Shown: positions 37,974 through 47,457 of the stretch, piece after piece | Layout of the letters: each line of letters starts with the position of its first letter | How positions within the stretch are numbered: position 1 is the stretch's first letter | DNA from: Alcaligenes pakistanensis | GTDB lineage: Bacteria; Pseudomonadota; Gammaproteobacteria; Burkholderiales; Burkholderiaceae_B | DNA: 64,000 nt | NCBI RefSeq assembly: GCF_014652815.1 | Contig: NZ_BMZN01000001.1 | Location: forward strand, 500,866 to 564,865 | Direction of reading: 5' to 3' | The notes under the pieces: model-generated | Told to the model about the DNA's origin: nothing | Seen by the model: the letters and a program-made list of their open reading frames with translations, nothing else | Databases searched by the model: none | Translations under genes and position numbers: made by a program

Positions 37974-40565
37974 TCACTGGATACTGCGATCAAACACAAA
38001 TTCGCCATCCTTCCAGTCCACAGGCACCACATCCTTAGGACCAAAGCGGCCTTCCAGAATTAAGCGTGCTACTGGGTTTTCAATGTGCTGCTGGATAGCA
38101 CGTTTCAACGGACGTGCACCGAACACAGGGTCAAACCCGGCTTTGGCCAACTGCTCCAAAGCAGCCTCGCTGACTTCCAGATGCATCTCGCGCTGAGCCA
38201 GGCGTTGATCCAGACGTTGCAGCTGGATACGAGCAATAGACTCAATGTGTTTTGCTTCCAGACCGTGGAACACCACCACCTCGTCGATACGGTTCAGGAA
38301 CTCGGGACGGAAGTGTTGTTTCACTTCTTCCCACACCACTTCCTTGATCACCTCGTAGGGCTCGCCCGACAAACGCTGGATATGCTGCGAACCCAGGTTA
38401 GAGGTCATGATGATCACCGTATTACGGAAGTCCACCGTACGGCCCTGACCATCGGTCAAACGGCCATCGTCCAGCACCTGCAAGAGCACGTTAAAGACAT
38501 CAGGGTGCGCTTTTTCAACCTCATCGAGCAGAATCACCGAATACGGTTTACGGCGCACGGCCTCGGTCAAATAACCACCCTCTTCATAGCCCACGTAGCC
38601 GGGAGGCGCCCCGATCAAGCGAGCCACCGAGTGTTTCTCCATGAATTCGCTCATGTCGATGCGAATCATGTGATCCTCGGAATCAAAGAGGAAGTTGGCC
38701 AAAGCCTTGGTCAGCTCGGTCTTACCCACACCGGTTGGCCCCAGAAACAGGAAGGAACCATAAGGACGGGACGGATCGGACAGACCTGCACGCGAGCGAC
38801 GAATCGCATCCGACACCAGGCGTACGGCCTCGCTTTGACCGACCACACGTTTGTGCAGATAATCTTCCATCTGCAAGAGCTTTTCACGCTCGCCCTGCAT
38901 CATTTTGGACACAGGAATACCGGTAGCGCGTGACACGACTTCCGCGATTTCTTCCGCACCCACTTGGGTACGCAGCAAACGTGGCTTGTCCTGGTCAGCC
39001 TTATCCATATTGGCTTCAGCCGCTTTCAGGCGCTCTTCCAGCTCGGGCAGCTTGCCGTACTGCAGCTCGGCCAACTTGTCGAACTGGCCCTTGCGTTGCA
39101 ACTCGGCCATTTCGGCGCGAACCTTCTCGATTTCCTCTTTAACGACCTGCGAACCCTGAACTGCGGCTTTCTCGGCTTTCCAGACTTCTTCGTAGTCGTT
39201 GTACTCGCGCTGCAGCTTTTCCATCTCGTCATTAATGGCCTGCAAACGACGCTGAGAGGCTTCGTCCGTGTCCTTGATGACGGCTTCACGCTCAATCTTC
39301 AACTGGATAATGCGGCGATCCAGCTTGTCCATGACCTCAGGCTTGGAGTCGATCTCCATACGGATACGGGCAGCCGCCTCGTCGATCAGGTCAATGGCCT
39401 TATCGGGCAGGAAACGATCGGTGATGTAACGCTGCGACAGCTCAGCAGCGGCCACAATCGCCGGGTCGGTAATGGCCACACCGTGGTGCAGCTCATAACG
39501 CTCCTGCAAGCCGCGCAGAATCGCAATGGTGGATTCCATGTCCGGCTCGTTGACCAGCACTTTCTGGAAACGACGCTCCAAAGCGGCATCCTTCTCGATG
39601 TACTGGCGGTACTCGTTCAAGGTTGTTGCACCAATACAGTGCAGCTCGCCACGCGACAAGGCGGGCTTGAGCATATTGCCTGCATCCATGGCGCCTTCGG
39701 CTTTACCCGCGCCCACCATAGTGTGCAGCTCGTCAATAAAGACAATGGTTTTGCCATCATCCTTGGACAGCTCTTTCAATACCGCTTTCAGGCGCTCTTC
39801 AAATTCACCACGGTACTTGGCACCAGCCAGCAAAGCCGCCAGGTCCAGCACCAAAACCCGCTTGCCCTTCAAGCTTTCAGGCACTTCGTTGTTCACGATG
39901 CGCTGCGCCAAACCTTCCACAATCGCAGTCTTACCCACCCCAGGCTCACCAATCAGCACGGGGTTGTTTTTGGTACGACGCTGCAGAATCTGGATAGTGC
40001 GACGAATTTCGTCGTCACGACCAATCACCGGGTCCAGCTTGCCCAAACGGGCCCGCTCCGTCAGGTCGGTAGTGTATTTATCCAGGGCTTCACGGTTGCT
40101 ATCGCCTTCGGCGTCATTCACATTGGCACCACCACGTACGGCTTCAATAGCAGCTTCCAGCGCACGGCGCTGCAAACCGGCGTCGCGCAAGGCACGCCCG
40201 GTTTCGCCTTTGTCGTCAGCCAGAGCCAACAAGAACAATTCGCTAGCGATATAAGTATCGCCGCGCTGGGCCGCTTCCTTATCAGTTTTCGCCAATGCGG
40301 CCTGCAGGGCCGAACTGAGCTGCTGCTGACCCTCTGCCCCTTGTACCTTGGGCAGATTGGAAATCAAACGGTTCAGCTCATTTTCCAGACGGGGAATAGC
40401 CACACCCGCACGAGCCAGCAAGCTGCCCGTGCCTGAATCGGCATCGGCCAACAAGGCGACCAGAACGTGAGCGGGTTCCAGATACGGGTTGTCTTCGCGT
40501 ACAGCCAGGCTTTGCGCATCCGCTAAAGCCTGTTGAAACTTAGTTGTCAGTTTATCGATTCGCAT
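37974..40565 (-). CDS. clpB: Chaperone ClpB (disaggregase)
   Basis: Hexameric AAA+ disaggregase that works with DnaK. The 863-residue product has the Clp N-domain, first AAA+ module with Walker A GEPGVGKT near 205 and Walker B VFIDELH. The coiled-coil M-domain follows (about 400-520, [14 protein letters not shown] to [13 protein letters not shown]), then the second module with Walker A GPTGVGKT near 605 and Walker [12 protein letters not shown]. All are intact. A sigma32-like promoter is seen upstream. Confidence 0.98.
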   Translation of the reverse strand: MRIDKLTTKFQQALADAQSLAVREDNPYLEPAHVLVALLADADSGTGSLLARAGVAIPRLENELNRLISNLPKVQGAEGQQQLSSALQAALAKTDKEAAQRGDTYIASELFLLALADDKGETGRALRDAGLQRRALEAAIEAVRGGANVNDAEGDSNREALDKYTTDLTERARLGKLDPVIGRDDEIRRTIQILQRRTKNNPVLIGEPGVGKTAIVEGLAQRIVNNEVPESLKGKRVLVLDLAALLAGAKYRGEFEERLKAVLKELSKDDGKTIVFIDELHTMVGAGKAEGAMDAGNMLKPALSRGELHCIGATTLNEYRQYIEKDAALERRFQKVLVNEPDMESTIAILRGLQERYELHHGVAITDPAIVAAAELSQRYITDRFLPDKAIDLIDEAAARIRMEIDSKPEVMDKLDRRIIQLKIEREAVIKDTDEASQRRLQAINDEMEKLQREYNDYEEVWKAEKAAVQGSQVVKEEIEKVRAEMAELQRKGQFDKLAELQYGKLPELEERLKAAEANMDKADQDKPRLLRTQVGAEEIAEVVSRATGIPVSKMMQGEREKLLQMEDYLHKRVVGQSEAVRLVSDAIRRSRAGLSDPSRPYGSFLFLGPTGVGKTELTKALANFLFDSEDHMIRIDMSEFMEKHSVARLIGAPPGYVGYEEGGYLTEAVRRKPYSVILLDEVEKAHPDVFNVLLQVLDDGRLTDGQGRTVDFRNTVIIMTSNLGSQHIQRLSGEPYEVIKEVVWEEVKQHFRPEFLNRIDEVVVFHGLEAKHIESIARIQLQRLDQRLAQREMHLEVSEAALEQLAKAGFDPVFGARPLKRAIQQHIENPVARLILEGRFGPKDVVPVDWKDGEFVFDRSIQ

Positions 40566-40660
40566 AGAATTTTCACTTGAGAAAATATGCGATCAGCTAA
40601 AGCAAACAGTTACTAAAAACTGCTCGCTCAGATCTCGCAACAAATAACAGGATGAATTGA

Positions 40661-40688
40661 AGATAAGGACAAAAACCAAGTATTCAAG
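40661..40688 (-). promoter_or_regulatory. Sigma32-like heat-shock promoter of clpB
   Basis: On the minus strand, CTTGAA (40688-40683) and CCTTATCT (40668-40661) are separated by 14 bp, close to the sigma32 consensus CTTGAA-N13/14-CCCCATnT. Start of transcription would lie near 40654, leaving a leader of about 90 nt. The rest of the 324-bp clpB-fnr gap (40566-40889) holds only the fnr control region. Confidence 0.5.
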
Positions 40689-40841
40689 TGTTTAGATCGC
40701 TTTTAAACAACAACAACACCTGCACAGTTACACAGCGCTGTACCCGGCATGACAAGCCACTTCCCGCTAGCCACGGGCCTTAAGAACTAAACATATTAAG
40801 GATTAGCGGGAATACCAACCAATAAAAAGCTACAATTACAC

Positions 40842-40884
40842 TTGATTTGACTCAAAGATTTAGCGTTTCGCCATCTGACATTAT
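40842..40884 (+). promoter_or_regulatory. FNR box and -10 element of fnr
   Basis: TTGATTTGACTCAA at 40842-40855 matches 9 of 10 positions of TTGAT-N4-ATCAA. Its centre, 40848.5, is exactly 41.5 bp before the A of the fnr ATG (40890). CATTAT at 40879-40884 fits a -10. This is class II geometry with transcription starting at the start codon itself. No Shine-Dalgarno precedes the ATG, in line with a leaderless mRNA. Confidence 0.65.
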
Positions 40885-40889
40885 TCCTT

Positions 40890-41618
40890 ATGCAAAAACG
40901 TATCTCGGTTACCGCTGACTCCATACGCTGCTCTAGCTGTATGCTCAATGAGGTGTGTCTACCTCTGGGCATGCCTAAGCATGAAATGGAGCGGCTGGAC
41001 GAATTAGTCAAGGAGCGCATCCGCATCCCTAAGGGCGGCGTATTGTTCCGGCTGGCCGATTCAGTCGAAGGAATCTATGGTCTGCGCTCTGGTTCGATCA
41101 AGATGCAGTTGGAAGATTCCTCTGGCCACATCCAGATTACGGGCTTTTTATTGCCAGGTGAAATCCTGGGGATGGACAGCCTGGTAGAAAACCGCCACGT
41201 CTCCCATGCTATCGCCCTGGAAGACAGCGAAGTCTGTGTGATCCGCCTGGATGATCTGGACCGCCTGTCGGCCCAGCTGCCTATCTTGCAACAACAGTTC
41301 CGCCGTTTGATGAGCAAGGAAATCAACCGCGCCCATCAACTGATGATGACCTTGGCTGGACTGCGCTCCGAACAGCGCCTGGCCGCCTTCTTGCTGAACC
41401 TGTCCCAGCGCCTGTCACTGCTTGGTTATTCTCCCTACGAATTCATTCTACGCATGAGCCGCGAAGAAATCGGCAACTTCCTGGGCCTGACACTGGAAAC
41501 AGTCAGCCGCCTGTTCTCGCGTTTTGCGCGTGAGGGTCTGCTGAAAATCGCTCAGCGCGAAGTCCACCTACTAGATCTGGCTGCCCTGCGCACCCTGGCA
41601 GGCACAGAGTGCGACTAA
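40890..41618 (+). CDS. fnr: Oxygen-sensing regulator FNR
   Basis: Cytoplasmic CRP/FNR-family regulator that dimerises when it carries a [4Fe-4S] cluster under low oxygen. The 242-residue product has N-terminal Cys14, Cys17 and Cys23 (CSSCMLNEVC) and the fourth ligand in SEVCVIRL near residue 111. The cyclic-nucleotide-type beta roll and dimer helix are followed by the HTH, whose recognition helix TLETVSRLFSRF carries the E-SR pattern that reads TTGAT half-sites. Downstream of clpB and convergent with the cco genes it should control. Confidence 0.95.
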   Translation: MQKRISVTADSIRCSSCMLNEVCLPLGMPKHEMERLDELVKERIRIPKGGVLFRLADSVEGIYGLRSGSIKMQLEDSSGHIQITGFLLPGEILGMDSLVENRHVSHAIALEDSEVCVIRLDDLDRLSAQLPILQQQFRRLMSKEINRAHQLMMTLAGLRSEQRLAAFLLNLSQRLSLLGYSPYEFILRMSREEIGNFLGLTLETVSRLFSRFAREGLLKIAQREVHLLDLAALRTLAGTECD

Positions 41619-41710
41619 AGTGCCTTGCTGCTATCGGGGGGCATGAACTAATCATCAAGTCCTCCTACAGCCTGCTTACTCTGCCCTGAACAGCTGGCGC
41701 ATCCAAGCCA

Positions 41711-41744
41711 AAAAAAGCACATGCAATTTGCATGTGCTTTTTTT
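41711..41744. terminator. Bidirectional terminator between fnr and the cco operon end
   Basis: Long near-perfect palindrome with arms at 41711-41726 and 41728-41743. It has a GCACATGCAA stem flanked by A6 and T7 runs, usable from either side. Confidence 0.9.
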
Positions 41745-41765
41745 ATCTCTGCGTGACTTGCTAAA

Positions 41766-42020
41766 TCAATCCAGCCCATCAGCCGGTTCCGCCAATATCG
41801 CCGGTGAACCGGACGACATATACAGGCTGAGCGTACAAGCCACCGAGGCGGCCAGCCAGAACAGAAAAAAAGCCACCGTATAAAAGGTCAGTCGATCTAC
41901 TTGCATATGTCCAAGTACAACAATGTCCAGCGGGTCCACCAAAGCAAACACAATTGCGCTTAACACCCCAGCGACCAGGAATGAAGGCCACAGTATCCAC
42001 ATCAACGATCGGATGGTCAT
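41766..42020 (-). CDS. Small two-helix membrane protein of the cbb3 locus
   Basis: 84 residues with two predicted membrane helices (LMWILWPSFLVAGVLSAIVFAL and FYTVAFFLFWLAASVACTLSLYM) and a short acidic tail. I do not recognise a named family. It sits last in the cco operon, after ccoH and before the terminator shared with fnr, so a role in oxidase assembly or copper or heme handling is plausible but unproven. I chose the ATG at 42020 because AAGGGGG lies 5 nt upstream; an alternative ATG at 42047 would add nine residues. Confidence 0.7.
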   Translation of the reverse strand: MTIRSLMWILWPSFLVAGVLSAIVFALVDPLDIVVLGHMQVDRLTFYTVAFFLFWLAASVACTLSLYMSSGSPAILAEPADGLD

Positions 42021-42086
42021 TCGTACCCCCTTCTTGAACGGAAACATACTTCTCTCAACCCTAGCGTAACGGTGAATCGACCACTC

Positions 42087-42290
42087 TTAGCGCTGCTCGC
42101 GGGCAGGCTCTGTTTTACTGACAACCAAGCCTTGCTTGACTCCGCCGTCCACAATCCCTTGACTACTGAAGTTCTGGAAGGCCAACACGATAGTAATGGC
42201 ACATCCAACGATAGCCAGAGCCGGTCCGGCCATCAGCAACCAGGGCCACGGCTCACGCCACCAGGGTCCACTGTCCTTTGATTCGTCCAT
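42087..42290 (-). CDS. ccoH: Short CcoH/FixH-like assembly protein
   Basis: 67 residues. The WWREPWPWLLMAGPALAIVG segment (charged N-terminus then one membrane helix) and the following GVKQGLVVSK match the membrane-anchored N-terminal part of FixH/CcoH, which stabilises the assembling cbb3 oxidase and interacts with CcoI. Most FixH proteins continue with a periplasmic domain to about 150 residues; that domain is lacking here. It lies 18 bp after ccoG. Confidence 0.75.
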   Translation of the reverse strand: MDESKDSGPWWREPWPWLLMAGPALAIVGCAITIVLAFQNFSSQGIVDGGVKQGLVVSKTEPAREQR

Positions 42291-42308
42291 GTTTTGCTCT
42301 TTATAAAG

Positions 42309-43808
42309 TTACTTAGGGATATAAAAACTACTACGTTCGTTCACGTAGGTCTTGCGGCCTTGCTCATGCTCGCCCACGGCTTGAATAGAAATATCATACA
42401 GGCCCGGCTTAGCGCTACTTATTGGGACTTGCACCACGACCGGCAATAAACGGTTGCCTGCAGGTGCAACATGAATGCGATCCTGGCCGTTCTCAGTCAA
42501 GTGAATACTCGCGCCTTCCAGGCCCGTCACGGACAATTGCAACTCCATAGCCTCTTCCGAGGTATTGATGACCTGCAAGCGGAACACGTTTTCAATCAGG
42601 CCACCCGGCACTTCACGCCCTAGGGCTCCCCGGTCGCGGATCACGTCCACACGCATAGGCGTGCGCGTTGCCAATGTGTAGACAAAGGCACCACAAATCA
42701 CCGCCAGGATCAGAATGTAAGAAATAACACGCGGGCGCAGCATGCGACGTCGTACTTGCGGCTGCGTCATACGCTCCTTGATGGCACGCTCGGAGGTATA
42801 GCGGATAAGCCCTTTCTCGTAGCCCATCTTGTCCATGACCTGATCACAGACGTCCACACAGGCGCCACAGCCAATACACATGTATTGCAGGCCGTCACGG
42901 ATGTCGATGCCGGTCGGACAGACCTGCACACACAGGCTACAGTCCACGCAGTCGCCCATGCCCGCTTCCTTGTGGTCGATCTTGCGAGATCGTCCGCCCC
43001 GGGTTTCACCCCGTACAAAGTCGTAGGTCACCACAAAGGTATCGCTGTCCACCATGGCGCTTTGGAAGCGCGCATAGGGGCACATGTATTTACAGACGGC
43101 TTCACGCATGAAACCGGCGTTACCCCAGGTGGCAAAAGCATAAAACAAAAGCCAAAACCACTGCCAGGGGCCCAGGGACAAGGCGATCAGCTCGCCGCCC
43201 AGTTCACGGATAGGAGCGAAATAACCAATAAAGGTAAAGCCGGTCCACAACGCAATGACCACCCACAGGAAATGCTTGGTAGCTTTGAGACGTAATTTTT
43301 TGGCGTTCCAGGCTTGTTCATCCAAGCGGATGCGTGCCAGACGGTCACCTTCCACCTTGCGCTCGACCCACATGAAGATCTCGGTATAGACCGTCTGCGG
43401 ACAAGCGTAGCCACAGAATAAGCGGCCCGCCATGGCGGTAAAGAGGAAGAGGGAAAAGGCTGATATCAGAAGCAGCACCGTCAGGTAGATCACGTCCTGG
43501 GGCCACAGAATCATGCCAAAGATGTAGAACTTTCGTTCCAGCAGGTCGAATAGCACCGCCTGACGGCCGTGCCATTCCAACCAGGGCAAACCATAAAAAA
43601 TGATCTGCGTTAAATACACCATCCAGATCCGCCAACGGGCAAAAACGCCTTTGACGGATCGTGGATAGATTTTGCTGCGTACATCGACCAGCGCCTTCTC
43701 GACTTGCGGAGAGGTTCCACCCGCCCCTTTGGTGTTACGTGGAGGTTGCCACTTGGGCACATTACCCTGCGCATTGTCAGCACCGGGTTGGGAAGAATCA
43801 CTACTCAT
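42309..43808 (-). CDS. ccoG: CcoG (FixG/RdxA) ferredoxin-type copper reductase
   Basis: 499-residue inner-membrane iron-sulfur protein of cbb3 maturation; CcoG of Rhodobacter is reported to reduce Cu(II) to Cu(I). Membrane helices at the N-terminal side enclose RLFCGYACPQTVY and CKYMCPYARFQ. Two 4Fe-4S motifs follow, CVDCSLCVQVCPTGIDIRDG and CIGCGACVDVCDQVMDKMGY. A last helix and a C-terminal Ig-like FixG domain complete the protein. It is 37 bp downstream of ccoP. Confidence 0.95.
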   Translation of the reverse strand: MSSDSSQPGADNAQGNVPKWQPPRNTKGAGGTSPQVEKALVDVRSKIYPRSVKGVFARWRIWMVYLTQIIFYGLPWLEWHGRQAVLFDLLERKFYIFGMILWPQDVIYLTVLLLISAFSLFLFTAMAGRLFCGYACPQTVYTEIFMWVERKVEGDRLARIRLDEQAWNAKKLRLKATKHFLWVVIALWTGFTFIGYFAPIRELGGELIALSLGPWQWFWLLFYAFATWGNAGFMREAVCKYMCPYARFQSAMVDSDTFVVTYDFVRGETRGGRSRKIDHKEAGMGDCVDCSLCVQVCPTGIDIRDGLQYMCIGCGACVDVCDQVMDKMGYEKGLIRYTSERAIKERMTQPQVRRRMLRPRVISYILILAVICGAFVYTLATRTPMRVDVIRDRGALGREVPGGLIENVFRLQVINTSEEAMELQLSVTGLEGASIHLTENGQDRIHVAPAGNRLLPVVVQVPISSAKPGLYDISIQAVGEHEQGRKTYVNERSSFYIPK

Positions 43809-43845
43809 TGCAAGTCCTGAAGGCGTCAGATCAATTTAAAACACA

Positions 43846-44760
43846 TTAGTTAGCCTGGGCAGGCTCAGCATTGGACAAGCCCCAGACCCAACCAGCCAGC
43901 AAACGGATCTGCTCAGGAGTCATGGTGCTTTTCTGAGCGGGCATCTCGTTAGTACGCCCCTGCAGAACCGTTTGAACGATCGTGGCTTCAGAACTGCCAT
44001 ACAGCCAGTAGTCGTCCGTCAGGTCAGGTGCGCCCAACAAGGTATTGCCTTTGGCATCGGCACCGTGACAGGCAAAACATGCGCTGTCATAGACACGTTT
44101 ACCAGCGACCAGACGCAGAGGATCGGCAGCCAGGCCCGACAAAGAACGCACATACTGCGCCACATCAGAGGCTTGAGCGGGGGTGAATTGCGCTTGTGGC
44201 GGCATCATCCCGGTACGGCCTTCAGTAATGGTGTGCAGAATTTGCTCGGGCTCACCGCCCCACAACCAGGCTTTGTTAGCCAGGTTAGGGAAGCTAGGAG
44301 CACCTTGTGCATCCGAGCCGTGACACTGAGCGCAGTTGTTCAGGAACAGGCGCTGACCAATTTCACGGGCTTCCTGATCGCGAGCGATCTCTTCGATAGG
44401 CATTTCGCGGTAGCGAGCGTAAACAGGCTCCAGACGAGCATTGATCTCAGCCTGTTGCTGTTTAACCTGCTGACCGGCGGAAAAGCCCAGCGTGCCTTTG
44501 TAATTACCCAGGCCGGGGTACAGCACCAGATAACCCAGGGCAAAGATACACAGACCGATGTACATCACCGTCCACCACAGAGGCACGGGGCTGTTCAGTT
44601 CGGTCAGGTCGCCGTCCCAGACGTGGCCAGTTTCTTCGACTTCAGCCGTCTTGCCCAGAAAAGAGCGCTGGGTGTAGAGCAACCACAGACAAAAGACGAT
44701 ACCGAGCAAAGCGATGCCGGAAATCCAGAGGCTCCAGCCATTAGAAAAAAAGTCACTCAT
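43846..44760 (-). CDS. ccoP: cbb3 cytochrome c oxidase subunit III (diheme CcoP)
   Basis: 304-residue membrane-anchored diheme cytochrome that delivers electrons to CcoN. Two N-terminal helices (SLWISGIALLGIVFCLWLLY and LWWTVMYIGLCIFALGYLVLY) precede heme motifs CAQCH (near 149) and CFACH (near 236), each followed by a Met-containing segment. The ATG at 44760 overlaps the ccoQ stop by 8 bp; an earlier frame from 44877 runs through ccoQ and is rejected. Confidence 0.95.
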   Translation of the reverse strand: MSDFFSNGWSLWISGIALLGIVFCLWLLYTQRSFLGKTAEVEETGHVWDGDLTELNSPVPLWWTVMYIGLCIFALGYLVLYPGLGNYKGTLGFSAGQQVKQQQAEINARLEPVYARYREMPIEEIARDQEAREIGQRLFLNNCAQCHGSDAQGAPSFPNLANKAWLWGGEPEQILHTITEGRTGMMPPQAQFTPAQASDVAQYVRSLSGLAADPLRLVAGKRVYDSACFACHGADAKGNTLLGAPDLTDDYWLYGSSEATIVQTVLQGRTNEMPAQKSTMTPEQIRLLAGWVWGLSNAEPAQAN

Positions 44761-44929
44761 TCGAACCCCCAGGGTTTTTATCGTTGCTTCCCTCGTCGGG
44801 CAAGGCGAAAGGCAGGAGAGCAGCTTCCTCGTTGGCCTGGCGACGTCCCCGAGAGAACGCCCACCAGCAAATGCCAAGGAAGGTCACCATCGCCAAAGTT
44901 GTCATAACGGCGTTGATGATAGCGACCAT
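44753..44929 (-). CDS. ccoQ: cbb3 oxidase subunit IV (CcoQ)
   Basis: 58-residue single-helix protein translated by hand from the gap between ccoO and ccoP. It has MVAIINAVMTTLAMVTFLGI, then CWWAFSRGRR and an acidic tail. The W-A-F-S/Y segment is the CcoQ/FixQ hallmark. CcoQ stabilises the association of CcoP with the core. Its ATG directly abuts the ccoO TAA and its stop overlaps the ccoP start as ATGAGTGA, so translation is tightly coupled. Confidence 0.93.
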   Translation of the reverse strand: MVAIINAVMTTLAMVTFLGICWWAFSRGRRQANEEAALLPFALPDEGSNDKNPGGSNE

Positions 44930-45589
44930 TTAGAAGCTCCCTTGCTCCACAGCCTTGGCGGCTGCGTCGCGGCTAGCTACGCCCAACCCTTGCAGATAAG
45001 CAACGACCGCATCTTCTTCGGTCTTGCCTACCAGCTGGTCAGGAGCAGCATCGATTTGTTCCTGGGTATAAGGCACACCCAGCGTACGCAGGACATTCAT
45101 GCGAGCCTGAATGTTTTCGCCTTCCACCGAGTTCTTCTGCAGCCATGGGTAGGCAGGCATATTGGACTCTTTGACCACGTCACGCGGGTTGCGCAAGTGG
45201 ATACGGTGCCATTCGTCGCTGTAACGCTGACCCACGCGAGCCAGGTCAGGACCGGTACGCTTGGAACCCCACAGGAAGGGATGGTCGTACACGGACTCAC
45301 CAGCCAGCGAGTAAGGGCCGTAACGCTGTACTTCGGACTGCAGCATACGAATCTGCTGCGAGTGACAGCCTACGCAACCTTCACGAATGTAAATATCGCG
45401 ACCAATCAGGTTCAAAGGCTCGTAAGGCTGGATGCCTTCGGTAGGCTGGGTGGTCGAATGTTGAAAGAACAAGGGTACGATCTGAACCAGACCCGCAATG
45501 GAGATCACCAAGATGCTGAGAATAATCAGTAGCCCGGTGTTTCTCTCAATCGAGGCGTGCGAGAAACGCTTATTAGTGTCATTAGCCAT
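44930..45589 (-). CDS. ccoO: cbb3 cytochrome c oxidase subunit II (monoheme CcoO)
   Basis: 219-residue monoheme cytochrome c anchored by one N-terminal helix ([23 protein letters not shown]). The heme motif is [13 protein letters not shown] near residue 75 and a Met ligand lies in [10 protein letters not shown]. It carries electrons from CcoP to the CcoN heme b. It is 11 bp downstream of ccoN. Confidence 0.96.
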   Translation of the reverse strand: MANDTNKRFSHASIERNTGLLIILSILVISIAGLVQIVPLFFQHSTTQPTEGIQPYEPLNLIGRDIYIREGCVGCHSQQIRMLQSEVQRYGPYSLAGESVYDHPFLWGSKRTGPDLARVGQRYSDEWHRIHLRNPRDVVKESNMPAYPWLQKNSVEGENIQARMNVLRTLGVPYTQEQIDAAPDQLVGKTEEDAVVAYLQGLGVASRDAAAKAVEQGSF

Positions 45590-45600
45590 GATTTAACTCC

Positions 45601-47088
45601 TTAGGCCAGCAAAGTGGTTTGACCCACCAGCGCTGGGTCGCGGGCATCTGGATTCTTGAGTGGCACAACAGGGTTGATGCCTTTCTGACCGGAACGAACC
45701 GTCAGGAACACGTTCCAGGACATGATCAGGATACCGGTCACAAAGAAGGCGCCGCCCAAAGCACGGATAGCGTAGAAGGGGTACGTTGCCTTCACGACTT
45801 CCACGAAGCTGTAGGTCAAGGTGCCATCAATACCGGTAGCACGCCACATCAGACCTTGCATCACACCGGCAATCCACATCGCGGCGATGTACAGAACCAC
45901 GCCCAGGGTAGCCAGCCAGAAGTGCAGATCGATCAGACGGGGTCTGGCCATCTCAGTGCGGCCATACAGACGTGGAATCAGGTAGTACAGGGAGCCAAAC
46001 GTAATCATGGCAACCCAGCCCAGCGCACCAGAGTGCACGTGACCAATGGTCCAGTCGGTGTAGTGCGACAAGGCATTGACGGTGCGAATCGCCATCATCG
46101 AGCCTTCAAATGTCGACATACCGTAGAAGGACAGTGCCACCACCATGAACTTCAAAATAGCGTCTGTACGCAGCTTGTGCCAGGCACCCGACAAGGTCAT
46201 GATGCCGTTGATCATGCCGCCCCAAGAAGGTGCCAACAAGATCAGGGAGAACGCCATACCCAGGGACTGAGTCCAGTCGGGCAAGGAGGTGTAGAGCAGG
46301 TGGTGAGGGCCGGCCCACATGTACGTAAAGGCCAGCGCCCAGAAGTGGACGATGGACAGACGGTACGAGTAGATAGGACGGTTGGCCTGTTTGGGGATGA
46401 AGTAGTACATCATGCCCAGGAAGGACGTGGTCAGGAAAAAGCCCACGGCATTATGGCCATACCACCACTGAACCATGGCGTCCTGTACACCGGCGTAAGC
46501 CGAGTAGGACTTCATGAAGCTGACAGGCATTTCCAGGTTGTTGAAAATGTGCAGTACAGCAATGGTGACGATGTAGGAGCCAAAGAACCAGTTGGCCACA
46601 TAAATGTGACGCACGCGGCGCTTGACGATAGTGCCAAAGAACACAACGGCGTAAGCCACCCAGACCAGTGTGATCAGGATGTCGATGGGCCATTCCAGTT
46701 CGGCGTATTCTTTGGAGCTGGTGTAACCCATAGGCAGCGTGATGACCGCAGCCACCAGCACAGCTTGCCAACCCCAGAAAGTGAACGCTGCCAGCTTGTC
46801 GCAGAACAAACGGGCCTGACAGGTACGCTGCACCACATAGTAGGATGTCGCGAACAAGCCGGTGCCACCAAAGGCAAAAATCACAGCGTTAGTATGCAAT
46901 GGACGCAAACGCCCATAACTAAGCCACGGTGTGTCGAAATTGAGTTCTGGCCAAATCAACTGCAAGGCAATAAAAAGGCCTATTGCCATGCCGATGACGC
47001 CCCAAAATACGGTCATGATGGCAAACTGCCTCACTATCCCGTAGTTGAAGACTTCGGCGTTATTTCCGACTGCATCGGAAGTGCCCAT
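45601..47088 (-). CDS. ccoN: cbb3 cytochrome c oxidase subunit I (CcoN)
   Basis: 495-residue catalytic subunit with 12 or more membrane helices. It reduces O2 at a high-spin heme b3-CuB centre and pumps protons, with high oxygen affinity. Metal ligands appear as [10 protein letters not shown] (low-spin heme), [11 protein letters not shown] and [10 protein letters not shown] (CuB), and [11 protein letters not shown] (hemes b3 and b). The start has AGGGGA 6 nt upstream. Expression should be FNR-dependent through a perfect FNR box at 47164. Confidence 0.97.
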   Translation of the reverse strand: MGTSDAVGNNAEVFNYGIVRQFAIMTVFWGVIGMAIGLFIALQLIWPELNFDTPWLSYGRLRPLHTNAVIFAFGGTGLFATSYYVVQRTCQARLFCDKLAAFTFWGWQAVLVAAVITLPMGYTSSKEYAELEWPIDILITLVWVAYAVVFFGTIVKRRVRHIYVANWFFGSYIVTIAVLHIFNNLEMPVSFMKSYSAYAGVQDAMVQWWYGHNAVGFFLTTSFLGMMYYFIPKQANRPIYSYRLSIVHFWALAFTYMWAGPHHLLYTSLPDWTQSLGMAFSLILLAPSWGGMINGIMTLSGAWHKLRTDAILKFMVVALSFYGMSTFEGSMMAIRTVNALSHYTDWTIGHVHSGALGWVAMITFGSLYYLIPRLYGRTEMARPRLIDLHFWLATLGVVLYIAAMWIAGVMQGLMWRATGIDGTLTYSFVEVVKATYPFYAIRALGGAFFVTGILIMSWNVFLTVRSGQKGINPVVPLKNPDARDPALVGQTTLLA

Positions 47089-47135
47089 TTGCTTCCCCTA
47101 AACAAATATTGTTAATACAAGCGACAACAAGGTAC

Positions 47136-47177
47136 ATCATCCAGCAAGTCGGTAATTCGCTACTTGATGCTTATCAA
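47136..47177 (-). promoter_or_regulatory. FNR box and -10 of ccoNOQPGH
   Basis: Perfect FNR box TTGATGCTTATCAA at 47164-47177. GATGAT (47141-47136, minus strand) lies at class II spacing, 32 bp centre to centre. Start of transcription is expected near 47129, leaving a 41-nt leader with a normal Shine-Dalgarno. Confidence 0.7.
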
Positions 47178-47213
47178 AAAACTTCGGAAAGCACGCGCTC
47201 GCGCGTGTTTCCG
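47176..47213 (-). terminator. Terminator of ccoI-ccoS, abutting the ccoN FNR box
   Basis: Minus-strand hairpin (arms 47213-47202 and 47197-47185, one bulged base, 4-nt loop) followed by a T6 run at 47181-47176. The T-run shares two bases with the FNR box of the next operon. Confidence 0.75.
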
Positions 47214-47270
47214 CCCTGCAGACTGCGTGTCGCCGACCATTTGCAGGGCTAAAAAACAAATCAGTGGATA

Positions 47271-47456
47271 TCAGGTATCGGGTGGACGCTGCGCGCCAGA
47301 CAGGCTGACGGTGGAATCATCATCGAGCAAGATGGAATCAGCCGCATTGCCCGCATCTTCAAACTGGCCGGCGAAAATAGCCCACCAGAACGAGATGCCA
47401 ATGACAATGATCAGAAAAATGGAGACAGGAATCAGGACCAGCAAAGAGCCGAACAT
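47271..47456 (-). CDS. ccoS: cbb3 oxidase maturation protein CcoS
   Basis: 61-residue single-helix membrane protein (MFGSLLVLIPVSIFLIIVIGI, then SFWWAIFAGQFED). The length and FWWAIxxGQFxD signature are those of CcoS/FixS, needed for heme and copper insertion into cbb3 oxidase. Its ATG begins one base after the ccoI stop (TGATATG). The longer frame from 47546 lies inside ccoI and is rejected. Confidence 0.93.
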   Translation of the reverse strand: MFGSLLVLIPVSIFLIIVIGISFWWAIFAGQFEDAGNAADSILLDDDSTVSLSGAQRPPDT

Positions 47457-47457
47457 A

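Noticed and set aside
38964-40436. 490-codon plus-strand frame opposite clpB
   Set aside because: Antisense shadow; clpB has every expected motif on the other strand.
45619-47115. 498-codon plus-strand reading frame opposite ccoN
   Set aside because: Fully antisense to ccoN, rich in His and Gln as expected for a reverse-strand shadow of a membrane-protein gene, with no family motif or ribosome binding site.
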